Origin: Acidimicrobiia bacterium
GTDB taxonomy: Bacteria > Actinomycetota > Acidimicrobiia > IMCC26256 > JAENVU01
NCBI GenBank assembly: GCA_025361725.1
Contig: JANYJV010000012.1
Span: 1-64,000 of the forward strand
Direction: 5' to 3'
DNA: 64,000 bases
Shown here one piece after another: positions 21,552-30,889 of the stretch. Under the pieces are notes generated by a model. That model did not search any database, had not been told where the DNA came from, and was given only the letters and a program-made list of their open reading frames with translations. The position numbers and the translations under genes were made by a program. Within the stretch, counting starts at the first letter, position 1. Each line of letters begins with the position of its first letter.

Positions 21552-23834
21552 GTGGCGGAGCAACCCCTTCATCGACAGCTGGGCATGACCGACGACGAGC
21601 TCAGCGCCGTCGTGGAAGAGCTCGGTCGCGAACCGACCCATCTCGAGCTGGCCATGTATTCGGTGATGTGGTCTGAGCACTGCTCGTACAAGTCCTCGCG
21701 TCCCCATTTGGGGCGATTCCCAACGGAAGCCCCATGGGTCCTGGTTGGTCCCGGCGAAGGTGCTGGGGTCATCGATGTGGGCGACGGCATCGCAGTAGCG
21801 GTCCGGATCGAGAGTCACAACCACCCCTCGGCCGTCGAGCCGTACCAAGGCGCAGCGACCGGCGTGGGCGGGATCATCCGCGACATCTTCTCCATGGGGG
21901 CACGACCGATCGCGGTGATGGACCCGCTCCGGTTCGGGCCACTCGATGATGCCCGAACCCGGTACCTCTTCGAGGGTGTCGTCAGCGGCATCAGCGGGTA
22001 CGGCAACGCGGTAGGTGTCCCAACCGTCGGAGGCGAACTGGTCTTCGACGAGTGCTACCGCGACAACCCACTCGTGAACGTCTTCTGCCTCGGGACGCTG
22101 CCCATCGAGCGGCTCGTCCTGGCCCGGGCGGAGGGAGTGGACAACCTCGCGGTGCTCATCGGCGCGTCGACCGGACGCGACGGCATCGGTGGTGCGAGCG
22201 TCTTGGCGAGCGCCGGGTTCGAAGCGGGGAGTGAGGCCAAGCGACCCTCGGTCCAGGTCGGTGACCCGTTCGAGGAGAAGAAGCTGATCGAGGCGTGCCT
22301 GGCCCTCCTTGATTCGGGTCTGGCGATCGGAGTGCAGGACCTCGGTGCGGCCGGCATCTCCTGCGCCGCATCGGAAACGGCAGCCAAGACCGGCGCCGGC
22401 ATGGACGTCGACGTCGCCCGCGCGCCGCATCGCGAACCGGGGATGAACCCCGTTGAAATGCTGACGTCCGAGAGCCAGGAACGGATGCTCGCCATCGTCA
22501 CGCCGGCGAACCTCGAAGCCGTGCTCGCACTGTGTGAGCGCTGGGAGATTCGCGCTTCGGTGATCGGGCGCGTCACCGACACCGGGCGCTTCCGGGTCTA
22601 CGACGGACTCTTCGATGCGATCGGCGTGCCGGGTGCGAACCCGCCCCTCCCCATCGGCGATGACCCCGTCGCGTGCTCGTCAGATCGTGAACCTATCGCC
22701 GACGTACCGATCGGCAGTCTTGGCGACGGACCGGTGTATCACCGGCCGCTCGCTCGTCCGGAGGACTACGACGCGCGTGCGGCCGACGATCCGGCACCGA
22801 GCCTCGCCGCACGGTTTCCTCCCGGAACTGATCTGGGTCCGGAGCTGCTCGCACTCCTGGCGACGCCCAACATTGCGGATCCGGCGTGGGTGTACCGCCA
22901 GTACGACCACCAACTCTTCCTCAACACCGTGGTCGGTCCGGGCAGCGACGCCAGCGTGCTCCGCCTGCACGAGGCGCCGCCACGTGCGCTCGCCCTCGCG
23001 GTCGACGGCAAGGCGCGGTACTGCGCGCTCGACCCGAACGTCGGTGCGGCGCTGGCCGTGCTCGAAGCCGCGCGCAATGTTGCGTGTGCCGGTGGCACCC
23101 CGAAGGCACTCGTGAACTGTCTCAACTTCGGCAATCCCGAGCACCCCGAGGTGATGTGGCAATTCTCCGAGACCGTCGACGGGATGAGCGCGGCGTGTGT
23201 GGCGCTCGGGATGCCGGTCATCGGCGGGAACGTCAGCTTCTACAACGAGAGCCGCGGCGCGGACATCGACCCCACCCCGGTGGTCGGCGTGATCGGACTC
23301 ATCGACGAGTTGACCGATGTGCCACCGATCGCCGCGCTGACCGACGGTGACACGATCGTCCTCCTCGGGACCACGTCCGCAGAGCTCGGCGGTTCGGCGT
23401 GGGCGACGATGCACGGGCTGCGCCACGGTCGACCTCCTCGCGCCGATCTCCACGTTGCGGCCCGGCTTCATTCCTTCGTGGCCGAGCAGGTGGTGGCCCG
23501 AGTCCCGAGCGGAATCCATGATTGCTCCGAGGGCGGTCTCGCGATTGCGCTGGCGGAGATGGCGATCAACGGTGGCGTCGGGTTTGCGGTGGCCATCGGC
23601 GACGCGCTCGCGTGCTTCTCGGAATCGGCGTCGCGAGTCGTGATGTCGGTGACGCCGGATCGGGTCGACGACCTCGTTGCCGCGGCAGGCGATGCCGGCG
23701 TCCCAGCCGCAGTGATCGGTCACGTCGGCGGCGCGGGCCTCTCGGTCGACGGTGCATTCTCGGTTGACCTCGAGCAAGCGACTCGTGCCTACCGAGACGC
23801 CATCCCCACGATCATGGGTGCCGTCACCGTCTGA
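21552..23834 (+). CDS. purL: FGAM synthase subunit PurL
   Basis: YSVMWSEHCSYKSSR; ESHNHPSAVEPYQGAATGVGG; GTG start at 21552. Confidence 0.97.
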   Translation: MAEQPLHRQLGMTDDELSAVVEELGREPTHLELAMYSVMWSEHCSYKSSRPHLGRFPTEAPWVLVGPGEGAGVIDVGDGIAVAVRIESHNHPSAVEPYQGAATGVGGIIRDIFSMGARPIAVMDPLRFGPLDDARTRYLFEGVVSGISGYGNAVGVPTVGGELVFDECYRDNPLVNVFCLGTLPIERLVLARAEGVDNLAVLIGASTGRDGIGGASVLASAGFEAGSEAKRPSVQVGDPFEEKKLIEACLALLDSGLAIGVQDLGAAGISCAASETAAKTGAGMDVDVARAPHREPGMNPVEMLTSESQERMLAIVTPANLEAVLALCERWEIRASVIGRVTDTGRFRVYDGLFDAIGVPGANPPLPIGDDPVACSSDREPIADVPIGSLGDGPVYHRPLARPEDYDARAADDPAPSLAARFPPGTDLGPELLALLATPNIADPAWVYRQYDHQLFLNTVVGPGSDASVLRLHEAPPRALALAVDGKARYCALDPNVGAALAVLEAARNVACAGGTPKALVNCLNFGNPEHPEVMWQFSETVDGMSAACVALGMPVIGGNVSFYNESRGADIDPTPVVGVIGLIDELTDVPPIAALTDGDTIVLLGTTSAELGGSAWATMHGLRHGRPPRADLHVAARLHSFVAEQVVARVPSGIHDCSEGGLAIALAEMAINGGVGFAVAIGDALACFSESASRVVMSVTPDRVDDLVAAAGDAGVPAAVIGHVGGAGLSVDGAFSVDLEQATRAYRDAIPTIMGAVTV

Positions 23835-23843
23835 GTGTCGAGT

Positions 23844-23948
23844 TCAGTCGGTTGCCGGGAATGAGCGCACTGTGATCGCGTCTTCGGGACAGACGGTCAC
23901 GCACAGACCGCACCCACGGCACCAATCCGGTGCCTCGGCCGCACTCAC
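23844..23948 (-). CDS. Possible 34-aa single-cluster 4Fe-4S ferredoxin-like ORF (or fragment)
   Basis: Manual reverse translation (GTG start): SAAEAPDWCRGCGLCVTVCPEDAITVRSFPATD; CxxCxxCxxxCP motif; not in ORF track. Confidence 0.5.
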   Translation of the reverse strand: MSAAEAPDWCRGCGLCVTVCPEDAITVRSFPATD

Positions 23949-23985
23949 GAGGACAGGTCGGGTGGGCGCCGTGCTCGGCGTGTTT

Positions 23986-25211
23986 TCACGACGGGTTCGG
24001 AACGACGAGCTTGCGAAGCATTCCGCCGACTGGGAAGACGATTGCGCGACTGATGGGGCTCACGGGGCCTACGGCCGCGCCCTGATTCTGGGACCAGATC
24101 GTGGGGCACGTCGCGGACCCGCATCCCGCCGTGTTCCACGCCGCGAGGGTGCCGTCAGAAGCGCCGGCGAAGACGACATCGTTGACGACAGTCGGCGCGC
24201 TCAGCGTTCCGCCGAGGCTGGTCGTCCACACTGGACTGCAGGACGGGGCGCCACAACCGTTCGCAGGGAAGACCGAGAGTGTCGTGCCGGTGGTGACGAA
24301 GAGATGGTCGCGATCGACGGCGATGCCGCCGATGGATCCGGTGAGTGCGGGACTCGACCAGGTCGGGCTGCACGTGGGACTTCCGCATCCGGCAGTCCCG
24401 ATGGCGTTCACGACGCCGTTGTACGCCAACCCGTACGCCGTCCCGTTGGCGAGTACGAGATGCGGCCCGAGGTTCGTCGACCACAGGGGGACGCACGTGG
24501 TGGCACCACAACCGTGGGCGGCAACTGCGAACGTCACACCACTCGACGAGACGAACTAGGTTGTGTCGTCGGACACGACGTCGACCGCGGACCCGGGCAG
24601 CTGGACCGAGAATCCGGTACCGCTCGGTGGAGTCGCGACGAGCGTGTGGTCGTGGACCTGTGCGTGGATTCCGCTGATGTCTCGACTCCGAGGGCCTAGG
24701 TCCAACCGTTCGCTTCGATGGGGGTTGCGTACGAGGCGTCTGGCGACGTGGAGAGGAGTTGTCCGGTCGCCGGGTCGAGGTACCGGACCTGTCCACTCGC
24801 GGAGCCGAACTGGGGACTCTGCAGATTGAAGTCGAGAAAGAATTCCGACATCGCGACCGCACTCCCGGACCCCGTCGTGAATGTGGACGCGGGGTTCAGG
24901 ATGTTGGCCGTGTGGGTCGTCGCATGGTCGACGTGCCAGAGCTCGTGGCCGTCGACGAGGTCGATGGCCCGCAGTGCGGTGCCGGCCGGTGCGAACCCGC
25001 GTCCGTCGCGAACCGTTACCTCGGCTCCGGTCAGGCCCAACGGTAGGGAGGTCCACGCCGGGACGAGGCTCGCGAGCGTGGTCGTATCGACCCCGGGTGC
25101 GAGCGGATTCACGCCCGAATGACGAGAGTCCCCGCGGTACTGCGTCCAGCTGCAACCGGCCAGCGCCAGGACCGCGACGGCGGGGACAAGCGTGACGATC
25201 CGAGTCCGCAT
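23986..25211 (-). pseudogene. Disrupted PQQ-like beta-propeller lipoprotein
   Basis: Lipobox-like N-terminus MRTRIVTLVPAVAVLALAGC; frame changes at about 24697 (one TAG) and an in-frame TAG at 24556-24558 separates the remaining propeller (CGATTCVPLWSTNLG, CGSPTCSPTWSS repeats). Confidence 0.8.
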
Positions 25212-25288
25212 GCGGGGAGGGTATGACCAGGTTTGACGCACCGCCAGGGGTTCCTCGTTCCGCGGTGGCTTCTGCGATACTGGTGCCG

Positions 25289-26779
25289 ATGCGCGAGACG
25301 GACTCGACCGGTCCCAACATCGGTCATGCGTGCGGCGTCTTCGGGGTCTACGCCCCTGGTCAGTCGGTGTCTCACCTCACGTATCTCGGTCTTTTCGCCC
25401 TCCAACACCGAGGCCAGGAGTCGGCCGGGATCGCGGTGAGCGACGGCGAGACGATCACGGTGATGAAGGACATGGGCCTCGTCGCCCAGGTCTTCGACGA
25501 GCGCCGCTTGGCGTCGTTGCAGGGCCACCTCGCGATCGGACACAACCGGTACTCCACCACGGGTTCGTCGTCGTGGATGAACGCGCAGCCGATTTACCGG
25601 TCGGTCGGTGACGCGGGGTTCGCGCTCGGCCACAACGGCAACCTCACGAACACTGCGGACTTGGCGTCTGGACTCGGGATGCTGCCCGGGATGACGCCGG
25701 AAGAGACCCAGTTCGATTCCACCACCGACTCTGCGCTCGTCGCGGAACTCGTCGCGCGTGAGTGGCCCGCCGAACCGCGCTCGGACGGCCGCGAACTCGA
25801 ACTCGCGCTCGAGAAGGTGTTGCCCCGGCTCGACGGCGGGTTCTCCTTCGTCCTGATGGACGACAGTCGCCTCATCGGCGTCCGCGATCCCCATGGCTTC
25901 TGGCCATTGGTGCTCGGCCGGCTCGATGGCGGTGGCTGGGTCCTTGCGAGCGAATCCGCTGCCCTCGACATCGTCGGCGCGCATTACGTACGCGACGTCG
26001 AGCCCGGTGAGATGGTCGTGATCGACGCATCTGGAGTGCATCGCGAGTTCCAGTTCGCGGAGCCTTCGCCGCGTCTGTGCCTCTTCGAGTTCGTGTACTT
26101 CTCCCGGCCGGACACGCGTCTCTACGGCCAGAGTGTCCATGCCGCGCGCCAACGCATGGGGGAGGAACTCGCGCAGCAGTCACCGATCGATGCGGACATG
26201 GTGATGCCGGTGCCCGAGTCGGGAATTCCCGCAGCCCAGGGTTTCGCCCGCGCGTCGGGGATTCCCTACGGCGACGGCCTGGTCAAGAACCGGTACGTCG
26301 GCCGCACGTTCATCCAGCCGAACCAGCAGCAACGGGGAGCCGGCGTGCGCATGAAGCTGAACCCGCTGCCGGAGAACATTCGCGGCAAGCGGCTCGTCGT
26401 CGTCGACGACTCGATCGTGCGCGGGACCACCACTCGGCAGGTCGTGGCCATGTTGCGCGAAGCCGGTGCTGCCGAGGTGCACTTCCGCGTGTCGTCGCCG
26501 CCGTACCGATACCCCTGCTTCTACGGGATGGACACGGGACGACGCGGTGAGCTGCTCGCGGCGGATCTGTCGGTAGGCGAGATCCGCGAATACCTCGGTG
26601 TCGACTCACTCGCGTACCTCGACATCGACCGTCTGACCCGCGCGACCCACGCGTCGCCAACGTCGTTTTGCACTGCGTGTCTGACGGCTGACTATCCGGT
26701 GTCGGTCGACCTCGACGTGGCCGACGCCAAGCGCGTCCTCGAGGCGCCGCTCGTCGATCTCTCCGCGCCTGCGTCGTGA
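25289..26779 (+). CDS. purF: Amidophosphoribosyltransferase
   Basis: ACGVFGVYAPG (Cys nucleophile after propeptide), ALQHRGQESAGIA, VVDDSIVRGTTTRQ. Confidence 0.97.
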   Translation: MRETDSTGPNIGHACGVFGVYAPGQSVSHLTYLGLFALQHRGQESAGIAVSDGETITVMKDMGLVAQVFDERRLASLQGHLAIGHNRYSTTGSSSWMNAQPIYRSVGDAGFALGHNGNLTNTADLASGLGMLPGMTPEETQFDSTTDSALVAELVAREWPAEPRSDGRELELALEKVLPRLDGGFSFVLMDDSRLIGVRDPHGFWPLVLGRLDGGGWVLASESAALDIVGAHYVRDVEPGEMVVIDASGVHREFQFAEPSPRLCLFEFVYFSRPDTRLYGQSVHAARQRMGEELAQQSPIDADMVMPVPESGIPAAQGFARASGIPYGDGLVKNRYVGRTFIQPNQQQRGAGVRMKLNPLPENIRGKRLVVVDDSIVRGTTTRQVVAMLREAGAAEVHFRVSSPPYRYPCFYGMDTGRRGELLAADLSVGEIREYLGVDSLAYLDIDRLTRATHASPTSFCTACLTADYPVSVDLDVADAKRVLEAPLVDLSAPAS

Positions 26780-27822
26780 CCAAGGCCTCCGAGCCGATGA
26801 CCTACGCCGATGCCGGCGTCGACATTGCGGCTGGTGAGCACGCGGTCGAACTGATCAAAGACCACGCCCGATCGACGGCCCGGCTCGGCGTGCTCGGCAG
26901 CATCGGCGGATTCGGTGGCCTGTTCGACCTCGGCGCACTCGACTACCGCGATCCGGTCTTGGTGTCCTCCACCGACGGTGTGGGCACGAAGTCGGTGGTC
27001 GCGTGGACGACCGGTCGATACGACACCATCGGGATCGACCTCGTCGGAACGGCGGACGACATCGCCGCCCAGGGCGCCGATCCACTGTTCTTCTTCGACT
27101 ACCTCTCGATGGGTCGCCTCGACCCGGACATCGCCGCGACCATTGTCGGCGGTATCGCGCAGGGTTGTCGCGAGGCCGGCGCTGCCCTCCTCGGCGGTGA
27201 GATGTCCGAGCACCCTCAGCTCATGCAACCAGGGGAGTTCGACCTCGTCGGGTTCGTGGTGGGCGCCGCCGAGCGAGGCGACGTCTTACCCAGGGACGTC
27301 AGTATCGGCGACGCGATCGTCGGCATCGCGAGCCCCGGTTTGCGCTGCAACGGCTACTCCCTTGCGCGTCGCGCGCTGCTGGAGCGTGCCGGTCGATCGC
27401 TTGACGACCCGGCGTGGCTCGGCGCCCAGACATCACTCGCCGATGAACTCCTGCGCCCGAGTGTGATCTACGCGCCGGCGCTGGCCGCGATTCGCCGCGG
27501 CGTTCCCGTACACGCGTTCGCCCACATCACCGGTGGAGGGCTCGTCGGCAATCTGAACCGCGTCCTCCCGCCGGATGCGGACGCGCGTGTGGCCCGATCG
27601 CGCTGGCACGAGCCCGAGATCTTCGGCGAGGTCCAGCGCGCCGGGGACATCGCTGCCGACGAGATGGAAGCGGTCTTCAACCTCGGTATCGGGATGGGTG
27701 TGATCGTTCCGCCCGACGCGGCGGCCCACACCGTCGAGCTCGCGAACGCCGCCGGGCACGACGCGTGGGTCATCGGCGATGTCGGCCCCGGAACCGGGAC
27801 CGTGAAGATCGACCGCGTCTGA
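26776..27822 (+). CDS. purM: Phosphoribosylformylglycinamidine cyclo-ligase
   Basis: MTYADAGVDIAAGEHAVELIK; STDGVGTKS; overlaps purF by 4 nt. Confidence 0.96.
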   Translation: MTKASEPMTYADAGVDIAAGEHAVELIKDHARSTARLGVLGSIGGFGGLFDLGALDYRDPVLVSSTDGVGTKSVVAWTTGRYDTIGIDLVGTADDIAAQGADPLFFFDYLSMGRLDPDIAATIVGGIAQGCREAGAALLGGEMSEHPQLMQPGEFDLVGFVVGAAERGDVLPRDVSIGDAIVGIASPGLRCNGYSLARRALLERAGRSLDDPAWLGAQTSLADELLRPSVIYAPALAAIRRGVPVHAFAHITGGGLVGNLNRVLPPDADARVARSRWHEPEIFGEVQRAGDIAADEMEAVFNLGIGMGVIVPPDAAAHTVELANAAGHDAWVIGDVGPGTGTVKIDRV

Positions 27823-27902
27823 CCCCACCCCACGCTCTGGCGTCACCAGCGCCGCGTGGGTCGGACTGAGCGACGCCGGAGTGTCACGGGGTTGTCCGAC
27901 GG

Positions 27903-28148
27903 TCAGTCGAACCAGCGCGTCGAGACCCAGCTGCGCCGCTCGCACGACGGACAACGCAGCCAGCGCGAGTGCGTTCGCCACGGCAACCATGCCGTCACCG
28001 GGACGCAGCGCTTGGCGAACTCGGTGTAGGTGATGCGCGTGCGTCCTCGGCACGAGCCGCACTCGACGACCAAGGTTCCGGGTGTCCGCACTGCGGCCGA
28101 GAAGAGCGCGTGCTTTCCGTCGGGTCGTGGTGATGCACCGCCACTCAT
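27903..28148 (-). CDS. Small zinc-ribbon-like protein
   Basis: MSGGASPRPDGKH...CGSCRGRTRITYTEF...CPSCERR, 81 aa; start overlaps ParA stop by 4 nt. Confidence 0.6.
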   Translation of the reverse strand: MSGGASPRPDGKHALFSAAVRTPGTLVVECGSCRGRTRITYTEFAKRCVPVTAWLPWRTHSRWLRCPSCERRSWVSTRWFD

Positions 28149-28906
28149 GCGACGAGACTTTCGACGACCTGGCGCGCGAGTTCTCGATACGCAGCTGCGC
28201 CACGCGAGGTCGGGGCGAAGTCCAGAATCGATGCTCCCGACGCCGGTGCTTCGGCGAAGCGAATCGAACGCGGGACCGCGGGCTCGAACACCCGCAGGTC
28301 GTAACGCTGGGCGACGTCGGCCGCGATCTCGCGGGGGTGGCGACTGCGAGCGTCGAACATGGTGGCGATCGCGCCGAGCACGGCGAGATCCGGCTTGGCG
28401 TAGGCACGGACGTCGGCGATGGTCTCGAGCAGTTGGCCGACGCCACGGTGGCTGAGGGTCTCGCATTGCAGAGGGATCACCACTGCGTCCGCGGCGGTGA
28501 GTCCGTTGATGGTGAGGATCCCGAGCGACGGTGGGCAGTCCACGAGGACGACGTCGAAGTCGTCTCGGATCGGCGCGATGGCACGGGCGAGAGCGTGTTC
28601 CCGACCGACGCGATTCGCCAGCGCGATTTCCGATCCTGCGAGGTCGATGGAAGCAGGCACCATCGAACACCGGCCCGCCTTCGTCACGGCATCGGCTGCG
28701 TTGCTCCGTCCAGTCAAGACGTCGTGCAACGAGCACTCGAGGTTCTCGGGATCGAGTCCAGCGGCGTAGGTGAGACACGCTTGCGGGTCGAGGTCCACGA
28801 GCAGCACATGCCGCCCGGCGGCGGCCATGGCCTCACCGAGACTGTGGGTCGTCGTCGTCTTGCCGACGCCACCCTTCTGATTGGCAACTGCAACCACGGA
28901 CGCCAT
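28145..28906 (-). CDS. ParA/MinD-family ATPase
   Basis: MASVVAVANQKGGVGKTTTTHSLGEAMA deviant Walker A; VLVDLDPQACLTYAAG. Confidence 0.92.
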   Translation of the reverse strand: MASVVAVANQKGGVGKTTTTHSLGEAMAAAGRHVLLVDLDPQACLTYAAGLDPENLECSLHDVLTGRSNAADAVTKAGRCSMVPASIDLAGSEIALANRVGREHALARAIAPIRDDFDVVLVDCPPSLGILTINGLTAADAVVIPLQCETLSHRGVGQLLETIADVRAYAKPDLAVLGAIATMFDARSRHPREIAADVAQRYDLRVFEPAVPRSIRFAEAPASGASILDFAPTSRGAAAYRELARQVVESLVA

Positions 28907-29099
28907 CACCAGCCGAGTGTACGGTCCGGTTCTGTAGGGCGCCCGAGAGGATCGACCCGAAAAATGGAACGAGTGGTACATTGGACCTACGTCGCATCGC
29001 GGGTATCCCCGTCGCGGCGGAGGGGACCAAGTACTCTCCCTCTACCGAAACCGGTCGTAAAGGACTGGTCTGTTCTGTTCTTCTGATCCGGAGGCCGCA

Positions 29100-29300
29100 A
29101 TGCAGGGACACCCCGACGACGATGCACTGTTGACGCCTTCCGAGGTGGCCGCAATGTTCCGCGTGAACCCGAAGACCGTGACCCGCTGGGCGCGAGCCGG
29201 GAAGATCTCCGCGATCCGTACACTCGGCGGCCACCGTCGGTTCCGTGCGTCGGAGATCCGCCAGTTCCTCGACAAGGTCGAAGAGCACCAAGAGCTCTGA
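29100..29300 (+). CDS. BldC-like MerR/excisionase-type DNA-binding protein
   Basis: LLTPSEVAAMFRVNPKTVTRWARAGKISAIRTLGGHRRFRASEI. Confidence 0.92.
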   Translation: MQGHPDDDALLTPSEVAAMFRVNPKTVTRWARAGKISAIRTLGGHRRFRASEIRQFLDKVEEHQEL

Positions 29301-29372
29301 GAGGGTCGGCTCTGACCACGCTGCTCCGTCGGCTCGGTGCGTCGGAGCAATCGCGGGGAGAGTGCCCCAACG

Positions 29373-29445
29373 TGGCCGGGACCGGCGTCGATCCGGTGAC
29401 CTCGCGCTTTTCAGGCGCGCGCTCTACCAACTGAGCTACCCGGCC
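29373..29445 (-). tRNA. tRNA-Phe (GAA)
   Basis: Cloverleaf read by hand on minus strand: acceptor GGCCGGG/CCCGGCC, anticodon loop CTGAAAA. Confidence 0.95.
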
Positions 29446-29469
29446 GGGATGAACCCGAGAGGGTTCCGG

Positions 29470-29544
29470 CGGTCCTGACGGGATTTGAACCCGCGGCCTC
29501 CGCCTTGACAGGGCGGCGTGCACTCCAAGCTGCACCACAGGACC
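29470..29544 (-). tRNA. tRNA-Asp (GTC)
   Basis: GGTCCTG...CCGCC-CTGTCAA-GGCGG...TTCAAAT...CAGGACC. Confidence 0.96.
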
Positions 29545-29572
29545 ATGTCCGTCCGAGGACGGTCTGGTTTCG

Positions 29573-29645
29573 TACCCCCAGGGGAGTTCGAATCCCCGTT
29601 ACCGCCGTGAAAGGGCGGCGTCCTAGGCCACTAGACGATGGGGGC
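29573..29645 (-). tRNA. tRNA-Glu (TTC)
   Basis: GCCCCCATCGTCTAGTGGCCTAGGACGCCGCC-CTTTCAC-GGCGG...TTCGAAC...TGGGGGT. Confidence 0.96.
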
Positions 29646-29707
29646 TCGGACTCTCGGCGAGAGCGACCGGACTGTAGCAGTCGGACTCGCGTCGCTCCGG
29701 GTCGAAT

Positions 29708-30700
29708 CTACGTGCCGATCAGACTGCGCCGGGTCTCGTGCCACGCGAGCTGCGCGGCAATTCCGTCCCGCAGACTCACCTGTGGTCCCCAACCGAGCAA
29801 CTCGCGTGCCTTGTCGGTCGAGCCACCATTTCGCTTCGCGTCGCCGGCTTGTGACGGATGATTCTCGATGCCAACTTCGGTGCCGGCGAGATCGCCGACC
29901 ATGGCGATCAGCTCGTTGAGCGTGATCTCGCCGCCCCCGGCGATGTTCACCGAGGTGCCGGGCGCAACGTCTGCGTCAGCTGCGAGGAGGTTGGCGGCCA
30001 CGATGTCGCTGACGTAGGTGAACTCCCTGATTTGCGCACCGTCGCCGAATCTCGGGAAGGACGCCCCGGTACCGACGGCCTCGCAGAGCCGATGAATCGA
30101 CATGTCCGGACGTTGACGGGGTCCGAAGACGGTGAAGTACCGCAGCGAGACGGTGGACAGACCCCAGTTCTCTGCGTAGAGCCCGCAGAGATGCTCGGCC
30201 GCGAGCTTCGTCACGCCGTACGGGCTGTACGGCCGAGGAAGGTCGGACTCGACCGTCGGGTACCGATCCTGGTTGCCGTACACCGACGAGGACGACGCAT
30301 AGACGAAGCGCCGAACCCCGGCATCGTGCGCGGCTTCCAGCAGTCGTTGGCTCGCCAACACGTTGTGACTGGCGTACTCACCGAAACCGTCCGACCACGA
30401 CAGCCGGACGCCCGGTTGCGCAGCCTGGTGAAAGACGGTGTCGACGCCCTCGAGGATCGGGGCCAGATCAGCGCTTCGAAGGTCGGCCTCCACCAGTTCG
30501 AAGTTGTCCTGATCACACGCCGAGCTCACCGCCGCACGCTTGGCGTCGGGTGAGTAGTACGGAGTGAAGCAGTCCACACCCACGACGGTGTCGCCGCGCG
30601 CAAGCAGCGTGTCGGCGAGATGGCTGCCAACGAAACCGGCGGCGCCGGTCACCAGCATCCGCCGAGCAGGGCGGGTGGCGGCGGTGGGGGTCGATGTCAC
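29708..30700 (-). CDS. NAD-dependent epimerase/dehydratase (UDP-sugar 4-epimerase-like)
   Basis: VTGAAGFVGSHLADTLLARG; YASSSSVYGN; YxxxK-type SPYGVTKLAAEHL. Confidence 0.9.
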   Translation of the reverse strand: MTSTPTAATRPARRMLVTGAAGFVGSHLADTLLARGDTVVGVDCFTPYYSPDAKRAAVSSACDQDNFELVEADLRSADLAPILEGVDTVFHQAAQPGVRLSWSDGFGEYASHNVLASQRLLEAAHDAGVRRFVYASSSSVYGNQDRYPTVESDLPRPYSPYGVTKLAAEHLCGLYAENWGLSTVSLRYFTVFGPRQRPDMSIHRLCEAVGTGASFPRFGDGAQIREFTYVSDIVAANLLAADADVAPGTSVNIAGGGEITLNELIAMVGDLAGTEVGIENHPSQAGDAKRNGGSTDKARELLGWGPQVSLRDGIAAQLAWHETRRSLIGT

Positions 30701-30834
30701 GGGAACGAATCTCCTGCCGGCGAAAGGGACAGTGGGGAGTTGCAATTGTACGCAGCCATCATCCGGAGGACTCCGGGAAAGCCGTGAATGAGTACATCGG
30801 CCCAAGTCCGGTTGCCTTGAGTCGGGACAGAGAA

Positions 30835-30862
30835 CGACCGCGAGCCCGAGGGCTCGCGGTCG
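30835..30862. terminator. 12-bp perfect hairpin with CGAG loop downstream of the minus-strand beta-helix gene
   Basis: CGACCGCGAGCC-CGAG-GGCTCGCGGTCG. Confidence 0.7.
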
Positions 30863-30889
30863 CACTGTCAACATTCAGTATGGGGTCGG

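Noticed and set aside
24546-24698. Amber recoding (pyrrolysine-like) in the propeller gene
   Set aside because: One of the two TAGs coincides with a frame change, so simple readthrough cannot restore the protein; decay is simpler.
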